Positions 30,791 through 44,064 of a DNA stretch of 64,000 bases are shown in pieces. This DNA comes from Flammulina velutipes (taxonomy: Eukaryota; Basidiomycota; Agaricomycetes; Agaricales; Physalacriaceae), in contig CM022368.1 of NCBI GenBank assembly GCA_011800155.1, forward strand, positions 1,860,001-1,924,000, written 5' to 3'. The notes under the pieces were generated by a model. The model had not been told where the DNA came from, did not search any database, and saw only the letters and a list, made by a program, of their open reading frames with translations. How positions within the stretch are numbered: position 1 is the first letter of the stretch; each line of letters starts with the position of its first letter. The translations under genes and the position numbers were made by a program.

Positions 30791-32726
30791 TTAGATGTAC
30801 ACATCGTCAGGGATATCCTCCAAATCTATCACGTCTAGCATCTCCATCTCCGAGTATGGGGACTCGGAAGCCATCCTTGCATATTCTCCGATGCGTAGTA
30901 TTTTTTTGAAGGACTCAAAACGTTGAAGATGGTCATCAGGGCTAGCAATATCCCCGAATTCCAAGACGTGAAATCTTCGGTCGTGTCTCGTCGCGATGCA
31001 TGTACGCCCGGAAGACTCGTCCCATGCGATCGTCGAAATGCGGTTGTTGTTTACTGCTCGCAGTATGTACGGTGAGATATCGATGGTGCGATAGAGATGC
31101 TTGGGCCTCAAGCCACAAAGCTGTTGCGTCCTGAGTAGAAACTCTCGGGGCCACGAGAGCAAGTCGGGAAGACGGATCTCAGGATTGAAGTAACGTCGGA
31201 ATGAAGTGAGCTCGAAAGGAGGCGAGAAGAATTCATCGGAGTCAGCCTCATCGATGGAGGTACAGACAATTGCTCGATGTATTCCGGGAAGTACGTGCAC
31301 GATATCCTGCGTGCTGCTCGAGGATGATTGCTGAATTACGTTAGTGAGGTCGTAACACCACCATGGCCGAGGAGCGCCATATGCATGGTGCTGGACAGGT
31401 GATATGGTGTAGTGTACGATTGAGCGCGGATTCTCTGTTTCGAGATAGAGCGATATTGGAAGAGGTTCGGAGTCAAAGGGGTCCACAACAGTCGTTTCCG
31501 AAAATTTGAAGCTCTCGACCTGCTTGTGCTCGATGATGACCCGGGCCTTGGCGACGGAACGGAAACGGCCCAACGACGTGGGTATCGAATACAGCTCTAA
31601 GAGGTGTATGTCGTTGGGTCCGTTAACGATCGTTCGTGCAACGAGTACATCACCTTGCGTGGTGAGCATACGTGCACTTCGTATCTGTTGATCCTGAAGT
31701 AGAAATGTTCAAGCCGAGTTTATATACTAGTGAAGGTGGTACTCACGAAGACATCATACGATGGGTCTGGTTCACAAATGAGGGACCGTGCCTCACTTGT
31801 TCCAACATTTATAATGACGACCTCACCAGGCAGTAGGACCACCGAGATATAGAGCGCCGAACCCAAGACAAAGACCGTTGCGTCATGGACTGGGTCTTCG
31901 AAAGTGTAGGGGATCAAGAGTTCGAAGGGTTCAGATGATGGAGGATTTTTGTGGTATCGCGTCTCAAGTGTATTGAGACAAATGTGTGCAATATGACAGG
32001 TGTAGCCCTTCTGAATTCTAACGAAAATGGTTAATAAACGAGTCTGGAGATTGAAAAAATGCATACCCTTTGGGCATCTCAAAATCACTTGCGACTAGGA
32101 ACCAGACCATAACACCGTTGCGACCGTCGTGTGCCATGACTTGAGCCTGAAGATTATAAGGACGAGCGATCGTCGACAGACTTGCGAGCCCGAAGAGTTT
32201 TCCATCCAAGCCGGTGACCATAACACGATATCCGTGTTCGTCTGACACTGCCGCCACCGCGTACTCGCCCCCTGGCAGGATCTTCATCTCCAGAACTTTG
32301 CAGGACGTCGGGAACGCATGGTAGCCACATAACGAAGGATTTGGGCTCTCCCAATTGCGCTGAACGGATAGAAAGTTGCGGACCATGCGTTCGATTTTGA
32401 AGTCGGACGGTTGCAATGTGTAGGGAGCATAGTCCGTTAGACAGGGGGGTGGACAATTGAATGTTTTGAGAACGCGGCGCCATATCATGGGCTCGTGGGT
32501 GAGGAGAAAGAAGGCGGCGTTGACCTGAGCAGTGAGATTCTTCGTCAAAACAAAGCTGGTAAGGGCTCACCTTCCTCAAAGCAATGATATCGCCAACAGA
32601 CAAATGTGTAATCACAAGATCTATGAGGAGCTGGATAGGAAGTCTCTGCACTGAGTACGGCGATTCAGCGTTGAACAACTTGGACAGAGGATGATGGATG
32701 AAGATGCGGTCGTACACTGCAGCCAT
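30791..32726 (-). CDS. F-box domain protein
   Basis: A minus-strand gene of about four exons starting MAAVYDRIFIHHPLSKLF. The F-box lies early: VQRLPIQLLIDLVITHLSVG and DIIALRKV, then NAAFFLLTHEPMIWRRVL. The rest (about 550 residues) has repeated beta-rich stretches (KVLEMKILPGGEYAVAAVSD, GVMVWFLVASDFEMPKG, ISTIAWDESSGRTCIATRH, RFHVLEFGDIASPDD) that could form a propeller, and an acidic end DVIDLEDIPDDVYI. It is probably a substrate adaptor of an SCF ubiquitin ligase. Such F-box genes are numerous and variable in mushrooms, so the substrate cannot be named. Confidence 0.75.
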
Positions 32727-33238
32727 GATCGTAGGAAGAAAGGATGGTGAAAAGCACAGCCCATTGACGACGGGGTAATAAACGCCATGGGCCCTTGTTC
32801 CAAGTTTTGCACCTCTTGTTCCTCCATGGTGGGGACAAATCAACTTTCCAAATCGAGCACAAAGGCAGCGCCTCAATCAAATAACATGTGTTTGTTCTAA
32901 CCAATAAACAACACATCAACTAGCTATACGAACATATACTGGAAACTATTGAACTGCCTTGTAGCCCTGTAGGTGATAAATAGATAGATAGTGAGAAATG
33001 GTACAAGTTCGTAACGCGGCGTAAGGTAGTAATGAGAGGTACCACATTATGGAACAAAAGACAGGCGGTAATGTCCGATGGTGGGTAGTGCATATGAACA
33101 ACATGTTTGAATCTTTCATTCAATGGATATTCTCTGTGCCATGGCAGAGCCACCCATATATGAGGTCTGACGTTGATTCATGCTCCCTGAATCGTTCTGT
33201 GAGTACTTCGGCCTGGTGGGAAGGTCTGGATAGAAGGG

Positions 33239-34955
33239 TTAATCACCATTCATGATCTCCATTTTCGTGGCGACTGGGGTATACTGACCGTTGACTTTGG
33301 ACTCTTGCAACCCTCTATCGAAATCTGCGAAGCATCGAAGACCGACAGCGAATGTTGCGAACAGAAGAATGAATGCGACAATAGCTAGAGTTCGAGATAA
33401 GGCAATGTGGCATGGAGACAGGTTGAATTAACTGACTGAATATCGTCAACGTCGCTCGCGTTGTGGCATACTGCTCCCTTGATTCCGGTTGGTAGAATCG
33501 GACTAGCTTGTATACTATGCACGAGGTTAGAAGCGCTTCCACAGTGCTGGCTCTTTCAACTCACTGACTGCAAACAAGAAAAATCAGTACGAGCTTAATC
33601 AAAGACAGTATTCATGAACCACATACAGTAACTCTCAGCAGCCAACATCATCACCAAAGATATGGACATAATCCTAAATTGACAGTAAGCAGGTAGACCC
33701 CAAAGATGAACGAGTAATCTTACCATTTGATTTCGCGCTTCACTGCTACGCCACAGAGCGCGAGAAGCGTGAGCACTACAGGAATAGCAGCAATTGTGAT
33801 ACCGAACTCGGCCGAGTTGGTGGACAGAACGATGATGAGTAACTGTTGGAAAATATGGATATGAGCGTTGATTCCTCGCTGAATTGAATTGATAAGCCAG
33901 ACCTGCATCGTTACTCCGGTGAAGAAGAAGAAATCGAATTTCAGGAGGCATATCATAATCTGGTACCACTGATACATTGCTATTGCGAGGTGAGTGGTGA
34001 CACCACGCGCAGCTGTTGACACGTACTCTTCATTTTTGGGTTGGCTCCGACGATGTGGAAGATGGCCCACCTAACAAAAGAAGTGTTATTAGTCAACATC
34101 TAGCGGCTGTACCGGGAATGAGTTACCCAAACTCGGCATATAGCTGCTTGATGAAGAAAAGGATGGCAAACCATGCAGCAGCAATAACACAAGGCGTTAC
34201 AATGAGAAATGGTTGAATTCTGTTCCACAGCGATCCGGGGCCCTCACAATTCTGTAGACTTATAAAGATCCAATGGTAGGGACGAAGACCGATGAATGCG
34301 CACGATTTCGTCAAATGAGGCGGCACATTCGGAGTCACTTTTTGTGAGGAGGGCGCTTCTTGTTTGATGTACTTGCAGGGCGGAGAACACAATGAGCGCT
34401 AAATGGAACACTACGGAACGTCAGGATGTGGCTGGAAGGAAGACGTTAATGCACGAACAAAGGATGCCGATGAGCTGGATAACATTCCTTAGACGCAAGG
34501 CATCGAAGGCCATAAGGAGTTCGAAGATTCTATAACGAATTAAGACGCGCAAAGGATGATTTCGAGAAAACAAACTCTGCGAGCGCGAATAGTGCAAGAT
34601 AACAAGGTAGAGTCTGTGTACTTCTTTCAGGATGAGGAGTCGGAGGGTTGACGTCGTACACACCTTGTAACCGTTGGTGAAATCTACTTTATTTTCGACC
34701 TGATCTGGCTTCAGATACGAATTTGAGACAGTGATATACAACGCACCAATCTGAATGTTATAGCAATCATTACTAGAACAATGACCCCCTCTGTTGCAGT
34801 GTTAGATCCTAGGAGAATGACAGCCCAATGGTGACCTACGAATAGTAACTGATCATAGAATACTGTTAGTGAAGAAAATTTGAGTAGAAAGAAGTCCCAC
34901 CTGTGCCAATGAAGGCCTTTTGAGCACGCGACGCAAGTAGAGGCTCGATGGCCAT
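33239..34955 (-). CDS. Multi-pass membrane protein, Agaricomycete family
   Basis: A minus-strand gene of about ten small exons. Start MAIEPLLASRAQKAFIGT. Hydrophobic segments include EGVIVLIGALYITV, NVIQLIGIL, FHLALIVFSALQV, FLIVTPCVIAAAWFAILFF, LLKFDFFFFTGVTMQLL, FGITIAAIPVVLTLLALCG, WIMSISLVMMLAAESY, and a final one before ATFAVGLRCFADFDRGLQ. Marker stretches are YQWYQIMICLLKFDFFFF and AVKREIKW. The C-tail ends VATKMEIMNGD. The layout (about seven segments, cytosolic tail) is common among uncharacterised mushroom membrane proteins. No ligand or transport function can be stated. Exon joins near the N-terminus are tentative. Confidence 0.7.
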
Positions 34956-35102
34956 CGTCGAGAAAACGAAAAGAGTAAGAGAAACAGTTGACAGACAGCA
35001 CCTCAGATCAGGAAACCCGGCGTTGTGGCCGAGCCGAGACACGGCACCGCTTCATAAGACACGAAGCATGCACCGCATTTTGGTTCGAAGGTACACTAGT
35101 TC

Positions 35103-36563
35103 TCAAAAACAATCCCCATTTAAAATACTGCTATGCACAGAACGGGCGACAAGAACATCTTCGAACCACAGGTCCATGATCGTCTTACACACAGCTCGAG
35201 TACCATCATCTACACCTGCTCGTTGCCATTCCTGAACCGTCTGTATTCCGCGCTGACCAGTTTCTTCTAGTTGAGCGCATATTTGACATAGCGTAGTCCT
35301 CGTCGCTTCCTCGTTTTCGGCTGACACATGGTCGCGGAGGCCGGATATAGTATCTTTCCAAAGGTAAAGTCTATCCCCTGCCGCTGAATTGCGCATCAAG
35401 TGGTATAATCGCAGAGCAGCGATGACCCGGAATGATGGGTATGCAGTGTCTTTGGTAGCATGAAGCGTCCAATCCCTATCCAATCGTTCATTTCAGGCAA
35501 AGACCAACTAAGAAGATCTCTCACCCCCAGTAGCCAACGTTTTCTAGCTCCATTTTGAGCGTACTTTGAGAGACAAAGAGATCCTCCAGTATTTGGGATA
35601 CATCGGACTCAGCGTTGATCAGACCTTGCTTGATTGCAAGCTCAGTCACACTTTGTACAAATCCATATTCCACAAAGAGTACGCAGTTTGAATGGGCACC
35701 ATAGTTTAGGAATATTTCATCACCGACAGCTAGAGATGCATCCTTAGGCGCTAGAAATGACATTGCTCGTGGCGGTGTGCTGGGTGGGCGCGGTGTCATA
35801 TGCGGAAGATGTGATGAATGATTGGCCATGTCGAGTATCGGACAGAGCGTCAGGTTGTCTGGATGGGACTGATTTGGCTTCATGCGTAAATAGATGCTGC
35901 GAGTGTTTACTGAGCCGATTTCAGCACTAGATGGAGAGCAAGTGTGTTCAAACACTGACCGATCAACCACGCCCAAAGATAATTGGATTGAAATGTTGAG
36001 ACGAGCTCGATCATTTGGAGAGATGCTTCCTCAAGAAGTTATTGTAAAGGCGTGGTTTACGTGGCTCTGGGGAATGTGCTCACCATGTATCTTACTACAG
36101 CGGCCAGGTCTCCAATAAATCGACGATGTAACACATACAGCGCTTTCAAGACGGAGGCCGGCAAGAGCGAGACCAGCTTGGTATTCGACGCATTTGATTC
36201 AACTATCCAAAAGAGAGGATGGAATGCGAAGTCGCGAGGGAGCACCGTTAAGTATGGTCCAAAAGTTGGGTCCGGTTTATCTCGATGGAGAGCCAAATGC
36301 ATCGAAATAAGCTGGACTGCAGTTAAAGAAGCGCGGTCGTAGATCGGTTGAAGTGTCTTATAATTCATTAGAGCAATCGCTGGTATCGTGAATAGTACTT
36401 GAGACGGTGAACATGCTTTTATAGCGAAGAGACCGTAACCAGCGCCTGTATTCTTAATTAGCAGCAGATACTTAATGAACGTTCGTTTGGCAGACCTGGA
36501 GTCCGCCTTCTCTCTACCAGAAGGGCCTTGTCCGAGGTGTCCATACCCTTTTCTTCCAGCCAT
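35103..36563 (-). CDS. SET-domain lysine methyltransferase-like protein (SETD3/RKM type)
   Basis: A minus-strand gene; the first in-frame ATG (36563) gives MAGRKGYGHLGQGPSG. A split SET domain is visible: YLLLIKNTGAGYGLFAIKAC (start of SET-N, GxG), TIPAIALMNYKTLQPI, LALHRDKPDPTFGPYLTVLP, NYLWAWLIVNTRSIYL, then the SET-C part ILDMANHSSHLP and DEIFLNYGAHSNCVLFVEYG (NHS and F-x-x-YG motifs). A helical C-terminal domain resembling the Rubisco LSMT substrate-binding domain follows. These enzymes usually methylate ribosomal proteins or actin. The substrate here is unknown. The minus-strand ATG is 162 bp from the divergent SDR gene. Confidence 0.82.
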
Positions 36564-36724
36564 CTCAAAAGATTTTCCCAAGACATGAGGGTTGTGAGCA
36601 AGTTGTGCCGTCGGCAATACAAACCGATTGCATCAGATAGTCGTGGGCCTCGTCAGTCTTCCGTGCTTGGTCTATCACTATCTACAATTGATTTTCGTAA
36701 TTGTATTTTCTCCCTTTCTGCATC

Positions 36725-37843
36725 ATGTCTGTCTTCAATGCGTCGCGCCTCCTCGGGAAAACAGTCCTCGTGACTGGCGCTAGCTCTGGTATCGGTGCTG
36801 TAAGTTGTCTATGCAGCTTGTGTTGAACAATGCATTGATATCGTTGATTCGTTAGGCCACTGCTATTCTATTCGCAAGGGTGCGCAAACTCTTCTTCTAC
36901 CGACTCGATATCCGGACTGACTCCAGACAGGGCGGCTCCAATGTCATTCTCGTCGCTCGTCGGTTAGAAGCTCTCAAGAAGGTTTCTGATGCATGCATTG
37001 TGGCCCACAAAGAGTCGGGCGTCACTCAAGGTGGCAAATTTGCCACCGTCCAGTTGGATGTGTCTGATAGGAACCAAATCGCCACACTCTGGGACAAGGT
37101 TCCCGCCGATCTTCGCGACGTTGACATCCTCGGTTAGTTGTTATGTTAATTCTAGTCATCCATAAGCCAACTAATGCTTTCAACAGTAAACAACGCCGGC
37201 TATGTACAAGGTGTGGACCATGTCGGTGATATCGACCCCGAGAATATCGAAGGCATGTTCGCCACCAATGTCTTTGGTCTTATTGCTGTGACCCAGTTGT
37301 TGTTGAAAGGTGGCTCCCTTCCTCGTCTTCATAAAGCGCGTTTTCTGACTCGAATTAACGTAGACTTCAAATATAAGAAATCAGGACATATCATCAACCT
37401 TGGGTCCATCGCTGGCGTTGAACCATACGCCGGCGGTAGCATTTATACTGCCACGAAACACGCTGTCCGCGCTTTCACTTCTTCGATGCGCAGAGAACTT
37501 GTGAACACTCCCATCAGAGTCACTGAAATCCAGCCTGGTACGTTTCTTCATCACCATTGTGAAGTACTCTTACGTTCTATGAAGGGATGGTCGAAACTGA
37601 GTTCTCCCTGGTCCGATTCCGAGGCGACCCAGATGCTGCAAAGAAAGTTTACCAAGGCTTAGAACCTTGTGAGTGTGCACATATACTACATATCACATCT
37701 ACATAACCATTCATCTAGTGACTGCCCCGGATGTCGCTGAGGAAATTGTCTGGGCGGCTTCCCGTCCCCCACATGTTAACATTGCTGAAGTCCTAGTATT
37801 CCCTGTGAACCAGGCTAGCGCCACTATAAGCTACCGAGGATAG
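36725..37843 (+). CDS. Short-chain dehydrogenase/reductase
   Basis: A classical SDR, probably a cytosolic NADP-dependent 3-hydroxy acid dehydrogenase of the yeast YMR226C type. It begins [18 protein letters not shown] with the cofactor motif TGASSGIGA. Then come [11 protein letters not shown] (the Arg-Arg favours NADP), [18 protein letters not shown] (NNAG), [18 protein letters not shown] with the catalytic Ser, and [13 protein letters not shown] with YxxxK. The end is [18 protein letters not shown] and then ATISYRG. Introns lie between each block, and the last exon begins at about 37720. All active-site residues are present. Confidence 0.9.
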
Positions 37844-37972
37844 AGCTTTAGGAGAATAAAATGTAGCTTGCATTGTTTGTAGAACAAGAACTAGGAAGTA
37901 AGAAAGAGAAACAAGCCGTATGTAAACAAACTTAAAGTAGGTGTGATAATGATAAGATAAAAGCATGACTGT

Positions 37973-40900
37973 TCAAGAGGATTTCTTGGACCTGGAGCGC
38001 GTGTTCTTCGCTGGTTCCACTGGTTGTAAGACTCCGACATCACTGTCATAGACTATCTTTTTAACCGTCACGTTCTCCTTCGCCAAGTCAGGTAGGGGAG
38101 AAGGACCAGCCAAATTCCCCAAAGGGTCCAAACGCAAGCTCTAATTTTCGGCGTTCAGATTTGTGAAGCCTCATCTGAAAAAAAAACTCACCTTAGCAGA
38201 CGGCGCAAGACAGCTCTTGATTGACGGAATCTCCTTCGGTCTCTTCCAGTTGCCAATCTCGATCTCATCCACGAAGATCGTTTTCGAGAGTCCCTTATCC
38301 CATTTCACCATTTTGACAACGCGCACCCCACCGTCATCTTCATCGAGGCGTACCCGCTTCTGCGGCGGTGGACGGTCGGGAGTAACGTAGTCCTCTTCGT
38401 CGCCTGGCCCACGTCTATGTCGAACGGGGCTTCCTGGAGCATCTATGTCTGCACTCTCCTCTTCAGCACCGTTCGAAAGCAAAGGCTCCCCATCGCCGGA
38501 ACCGGTATCTAAGCGCTGTGCCCGCCTCTCAGCTCTCAAGCGCCTGTTCTTGCTCTTGTCGTCTTGTTCCTTCTGCGACCGCGTCTTCACTTTCATGACA
38601 GGACTTTCTGGCCTTGAACCTTCCCTCCGAACCACCTCTGTCTCGAGTTGCGCAGTTTGGTACTGTTCATTCTTCGCAGTGTTCGTTCGCGTCATGGAAT
38701 TGATAGCTAATGGGGTGAGGCCACGGAACAAATTGGGCCCGGTTCGCACAGCGGGAGGTTTCCGTTGTCGTGGCTCGGATAGCGTCGCAGGCTGCGTCGA
38801 AGGCTTTGTAAGCGAGTGAGATCCCTGTGGCAGTCGTCGAGGTCTCGCTGTACGGCGGGTGGTGGAAGAAGGTTCTACTTCTCCTGTATCGACTTCGAAG
38901 TCGTGAGAAGAAGCGGCGTGATTATGAGCAGGTTCGACTATGGCTGCATGTGTATTAGGAATGCCAGTTCGTTGAATACGAGGTATATCCACAGACAGCG
39001 AAGACTTCGTTGGGGACGATGCATTGATCGTTCGAAGGGTGGAGCTAGTAGTAGGTGGAAGCTCGATATCATCGTGTTTGCGTTTTAGGCCCGATGCCTG
39101 TGGGGTGCTAGGTGCGGCAAGCTTCGCTTGTAGTGCTACTTCTGCAGCAGCAGCAGGGTTGGATGGAGTTGATGTCTAGAAGGTTACGTGAATTATTATC
39201 TGTGGTAAATTTATTTTGCGCATACCCAAGTGGACGTAGAAGTGAAATCCAGTTTCCGATTAGGAGCTTTAGACTGATTGGGATTAGAGGTAGTCGGTAC
39301 TCTTGGCCTGGCATAGGGTTTTAGTCTGGGTATCTTGCTGGGGGTATGTTGTCGAAGAACGGATTTCGAAGACTGTGGTATAGTCGACGGTGGTAATGAC
39401 ACGGTCTCGTCATTGATTTCCTTTTCTTCAGGTATAGATGGTGGTATTCGAGAGCTAGCGGGTTTGAGGGGGAATGGAAGCTGTCTAGCCACAGGTTCTG
39501 CTGATCCACTTCTAACCACTGGTTTCGTGCGAACGACTACCGGAGGTTCAACAGACCTGCTACGAATAGGTGACGACAATGGCTTGCCGAACATCAGCGT
39601 GGGAGGGCGTGCGGCACTACGAGGTGTATTGGGGACGTTTGGAGCCACTCGACGAGCTGGGCTGTCTGTGGGCTGAACATGGAGAGTCATCACCTGACCG
39701 TTTGCTTGTTTCGTTGGGGATTTATGTCCTCGATCACGAACCTCGGCTATAGGCACTCTACGCGCTGGGCTCTGGTTTGGAATATCGTGAAGACGAAGTG
39801 TGTGACTAGACATTGAGCTAGTTCGATTTGGGCTAGGTGAACGAGAAGGCGAGCGCGGTGGCTGCAGGTCGGTAAGTGCAGGAAAAGTTGTTGGAAACCG
39901 GAAATAGGAAGTATCGGATTGTACGACGTCTGGAAGAGGAGATGGAGTGTTCGATGCAATCTGTCCAAGAAGGCCAACAGTGCCCGGTGAAAGAGAATCG
40001 ACCGGTCGTCGTGACGAACGCGCCATCTCCTTCATCTTCGTTCTCAACGGTGACACCTCCCTACGGCCACCGAGGTGGTGAGGTTTGGGAGTTGATTCTT
40101 GGGCCGTTTCTACGCCTGCTAACGACTTGCGCTTTCCCTTCCGTTTGCTCGGAGACGGCGGGGAAGATACAGCGACGCTCTTTCGCGGTCGACTGGATGT
40201 TCGAACGGGGGTTTGAGGGCCAACCACTTGAACTGGAGGAAGTTCGCTGGTCGATGCGGTAGGGTCCGTCGGAATCAGCGCATCAGCTACGTCTATTTCC
40301 TCGTCTGTGGTGCTACCGGCAGACCCCTCGGCGGTCTGCAGTTCGCGCGGAAGCGTGAGTGGCTCTGTTGGATTGGGCTCGCATGAGGCGTCTAGAGTCG
40401 GTAGGGTAGACACCGCGACGCCCATTGAGGACGGCGGAGCGGGAGATGCGTGGCGCCTAGCGGGATGCGAAGAAAGATTATCTGCAGGAAATACGCCCAG
40501 CTTATCGTCCTTCGCGTCCGACAAAACTAAAGGACCTGTGACACTTCCTTCACCAATGGAAAGGAACAAGGGAGCGTTATTTGGCAGCGCCAATGTCGCG
40601 CATGGAGTGGGCGTGTCAGGTAACATCTCTTGTCCTGTTCGCGAAGGCGTGTCCAACACATTGTCGTCCACCAAAGTCATCAGAGGTTCCTCTTGTCTCG
40701 TGTCCGGCAGATCTGGAGGAGGCGATGGATTGGTATGCGATCGCATTATTCGCGAGGCAAGGACAGAAGATGGTTCTGTGTAGCATGAAGTGGTAACTAA
40801 CAGGGTAGTAGTGGTGACATACCATCGTTAGCTATATCGTTTTCCGGCGTCTCTGGACGCGATTGTATCTTCGCTTCGTCATCTTTCTCGGTTTCTCCCA

Positions 40901-41051
40901 GCGTAGCAACCTCTTCAGGCTGGGGTTCAGATGTCACAGAGCCAGAGAATCTGGGTGACCGCCGGACATGTTGGGTTGACAGCGGCAACGAGCTATCCTG
41001 CCCGTTTTCGACTCGCGTACGTTGTGGAGTAAGCCTGGGTGAGTTGACCAT
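37973..41051 (-). CDS. Large disordered Ser/Pro-rich protein, unknown
   Basis: A minus-strand gene of at least four exons starting MVNSPRLTPQRTRVENG. The product of roughly 950 residues is almost wholly low-complexity: Ser, Pro, Thr and Arg rich, with many S/T-P pairs (SPSPNRTSS, PSRSPSRS) that could be CDK sites and basic patches such as SPSKRKGKRKSLAGVE and VKTRSQKEQDDKSKNRR. A more ordered piece is LVKMVKWDKGLSK-like around KTIFVDEIEIGNWKRPKEIP, shortly before the end KNTRSRSKKSS. I do not recognise it. A nuclear or chromosome-associated scaffold is a guess from composition only. Confidence 0.72.
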
Positions 41052-41415
41052 TGCAGAAGAAATTTGGATGAGCGTGCATCAAAGGCCAACAAGCCACCGT
41101 TGATGTTTTCTAGTGGTGGCACTGGTATGACCGGGCCAAACCAAACACGCTGCATTCATCGCACGTGACACCATTAGCTCAATTTAGATTTTCTTAAATT
41201 CTTTCATCCAGTCGCTGGTCAGTGGTAAGTTTACGAAGCGTCTTATTGAAGAAGCCGATTTGATAATACATATAAATTCTGCCTTCAAGCTATACAGTTG
41301 GTCATACCAATACAACACATTAAGACCGATTCCAGAGTTGCTGATTCTATGCGAAAAATGAATGCGCCACCAAGTATGCTTTATGCCTACGCTCGTATCA
41401 TATCCTGTATAACAA

Positions 41416-43028
41416 TTATCTCCGTCTCCCGTTCAAGTCTCGTTGAAATCCTGGGGATGCGCTGCGACGATGCCAATTGCCGTTACTTTTTCCTTTGCGT
41501 AGATCGTCGTGTTCCCGAATTGCTAGATCGTTCCTAGAGTACGAATAATCTCTAGAGGATGTGTACTTTATGGGGCTCGATCCCGATCCAAACCGGTCTT
41601 CCATGGCATCGTCGCGTGAGGCCCTATTAATTCGCGCATCGTTGGCCTCGTTGCTCTGGAAAACAGGCGGTTCTCTCATCGAACTTGGACCCGTAGGTGG
41701 AGTCTTGGTGTGTAACATGGTTTTGAGCTGGGCAATGTCAGCACGCTATGAGTAGAAATACAGCGCAACGTACCTCCTTGTTTTCCTTCGTGAGTAGTTG
41801 TATAGACGTAAGTTGCTCGTTCAACATGTGTTGCAGCTTCTCCAAGGCTACATCCGTCGTCGAAGGTGTTGGCGCAGCCATGTCGCGTACATCCCCGACC
41901 CAGTCATTAGGTTTACGACGCTTATCATAGCGATCCTCGTAATGTTCGCGTTCACGTTCACGTTGCCTTTTGATTTGTGTAGAACTTGAACGTTCATGCT
42001 CATCCGAAGCGCGGTTTCGGAGAAGAGATGATTGTACAGCTCGCTCCGCCTCGATTTGTAGCGCTGCTTTGGCGCTTTCAAGAGATCCATCGATTGCAGC
42101 GGTAATTTCCTTTCCCACCCGACCGAAGACTTCGCCCCAAACTTGGCCAATAGCGTTAAGGCCCTGATCCAGACGCGATTGCGTCTGTGCGTGGTTAAGG
42201 AGAATCTCTGCGAGATTAGGTGCAACAGAGGCGGCGGCAGAATTAGAGACTTTCGACAATGTTGCTGATATCTCCGTGTAAGTTTTAAGTTTTTTTTCTT
42301 GCTTGTCGTATTCAGAGGTCATTTCAAAGACGTCGCTTGCAATTCTGTAAGGTCATGGTCACTAGCAGTTCCGTGAAAGGATCTCTTACTCACTTTGCGA
42401 GGCCGCGAAATAGCTCTACCATATCACGGCAAGCACCATCTTGCGTCGAGGGAGCCGGAAGTAATGCCAATGAATCTGATGCAGCGACTGCCGGTGTCGT
42501 CTTTCTCGTGGATGCAGGACCTGCGGGGGGAATTGGGATTCCGTTTTCGGGAAACGCTTTAGACAGCCCATTCTGTGATGACCAAATCAGTTGGAGCCAC
42601 AATAAACTAGAGATGCTTACTGTTAGGCTCATACGAGAGCTCCCGGCCTCCGTCCTCTCGGTCGGACGTCTGTCCATATACTCTGTTCTACGAGGAGGAG
42701 GAGAGATACGACGGGGAGTTTCAGTGGGTCGATGCCTCCGTGAGAGATGGTCATCCCGAGAGCGGTCCTCTTCGGCGTCACGGTCCTTCCGATGGCGAAG
42801 CAGATCTAAGCTCTCGTCTGTATCTTCCTGCTTGAATTGGCGGCTGAAAAGATCGCTCTGCGCCGGCAGAGAAGGGCCGTGGCGGGATTTTGGCGACGAC
42901 CCGCCTCTTCTCGCATTGGAAGGATCAAATGATGCCTTTTTCTGGCCTGCAAACGGAATGAATTTGCGTCCCGGCCAATTTGGATCCGAAGGGTGTACAA
43001 AGCTGTTCAACAAGTGATTGGTAGGCAT
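41416..43028 (-). CDS. Uncharacterised Arg/Ser-rich protein with coiled coil
   Basis: A minus-strand gene of about four exons. The start MPTNHLLNSFVHPSDPNWP leads into a charged region rich in Arg, Asp and Glu (HRKDRDAEEDRSRDDHLSRR). A helical middle follows (YDKQEKKLKTYTEISATLSK, LNAIGQVWGEVFGRVGKEIT), then EKLQHMLNEQLTSIQLLTK, and the end ASPGFQRDLNGRRR. The basic RD/RE dipeptides suggest an RNA-related nuclear protein, but nothing diagnostic is seen. It lies 365 bp upstream of the disordered protein gene on the same strand; that gap shows nothing recognisable. Confidence 0.68.
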
Positions 43029-43580
43029 CCTGCTTGGATAGAGAGGGAGTTAGATAACGCGTCTCACCGGCATTTGTCACCCCCTCTACAGCTTGGACTA
43101 AGTGGATTCCCGTCGTCGTCGAAGTACTGTAGATATGACCCTAGTTAATCTTCGAAGAGCTTGAGCGAATTGGAAGGCTGACACGGCATTGATATCTCTT
43201 GTAATAGCCTTTGTTGTCTGTGGTCGACATATCTGTGGTGGCCGGAGGGAGAGAGACTGGAGCAACAATTCGATGAGACGATAGCAAGGATGGTGAACGA
43301 AAGAGGTCAAAGAGCGATTGATAGGGAAGAAGCGAAGATGGGCTAACTTGACTTGATGTCAGCGCTAGTAAGATGGCAGAACTTCGCTTGTCGCAAACGT
43401 CCTGTCTCAATCCTGTCAAACTTGGACTAGAGAATGGACAAATTTTTCAGAAACGGTCGACAATGATTTCATCGATATTCAAGGTCTCGCCTCGTCCCAT
43501 TATCGATGGCACGTAGGTCGTGCAATATGCACAGTTGGTCAATGTGACGACGTTCTTGGGATCATCTCATTGCGTGCACT

Positions 43581-44064
43581 CAGCGACGAGAGACGCATCT
43601 GAGGAGGCATTGACTTATTCATTGTCAAGCTATCCTCTCTACGTCTCTCGCCGTTGGATGAATTCGTTTGGTACGACGGAAAGCGACGAGAGACGCATCT
43701 GAGGAGGCATTGACTTATTCATTGTCAAGCTATCCTCTCTACGTCTCTCGCCGTTGGATGAATTCGTTTGGTACGACGGAAAGCGACGAGAGACGCATCT
43801 GAGGAGGCATTGACTTATTCATTGTCAAGCTATCCTCTCTACGTCTCCCGCCGTTGGATGAATTCGTTTGGTACGACGGAAAGCGACGAGAGACGCATCT
43901 GAGGAGGCATTGACTTATGCATTGTCGAGCTATCCTCTCTACGTCTCTCGCCGTTGGTTCGGTTCATGGATGCGACGGAAAGCGACGAGAGCCGCATCTG
44001 AGGAGGCGTTGACTTATTCATTGTCACGCTATCCTCTCTACGTCTCTCGCCGTTGGATGATATC
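43581..44064 (+). repeat. 100-bp minisatellite, about five copies
   Basis: Units begin with gcgacgagag at 43583, 43683, 43783, 43883 and 43982, giving periods of 100, 100, 100 and 99 bp. The unit includes catctgaggaggca, ctatcctctctacgtctc and cgccgttggatgaattcg. The first three units are nearly identical, while the fourth and fifth differ in several places. The period is not a multiple of three, so the short frames through it are accidental. The rest of 43029-44468 shows no gene. Confidence 0.92.

Noticed and set aside
40307..40783. Plus-strand 158-residue frame
   Set aside because: It is the antisense shadow of the low-complexity protein at 37973-41051.
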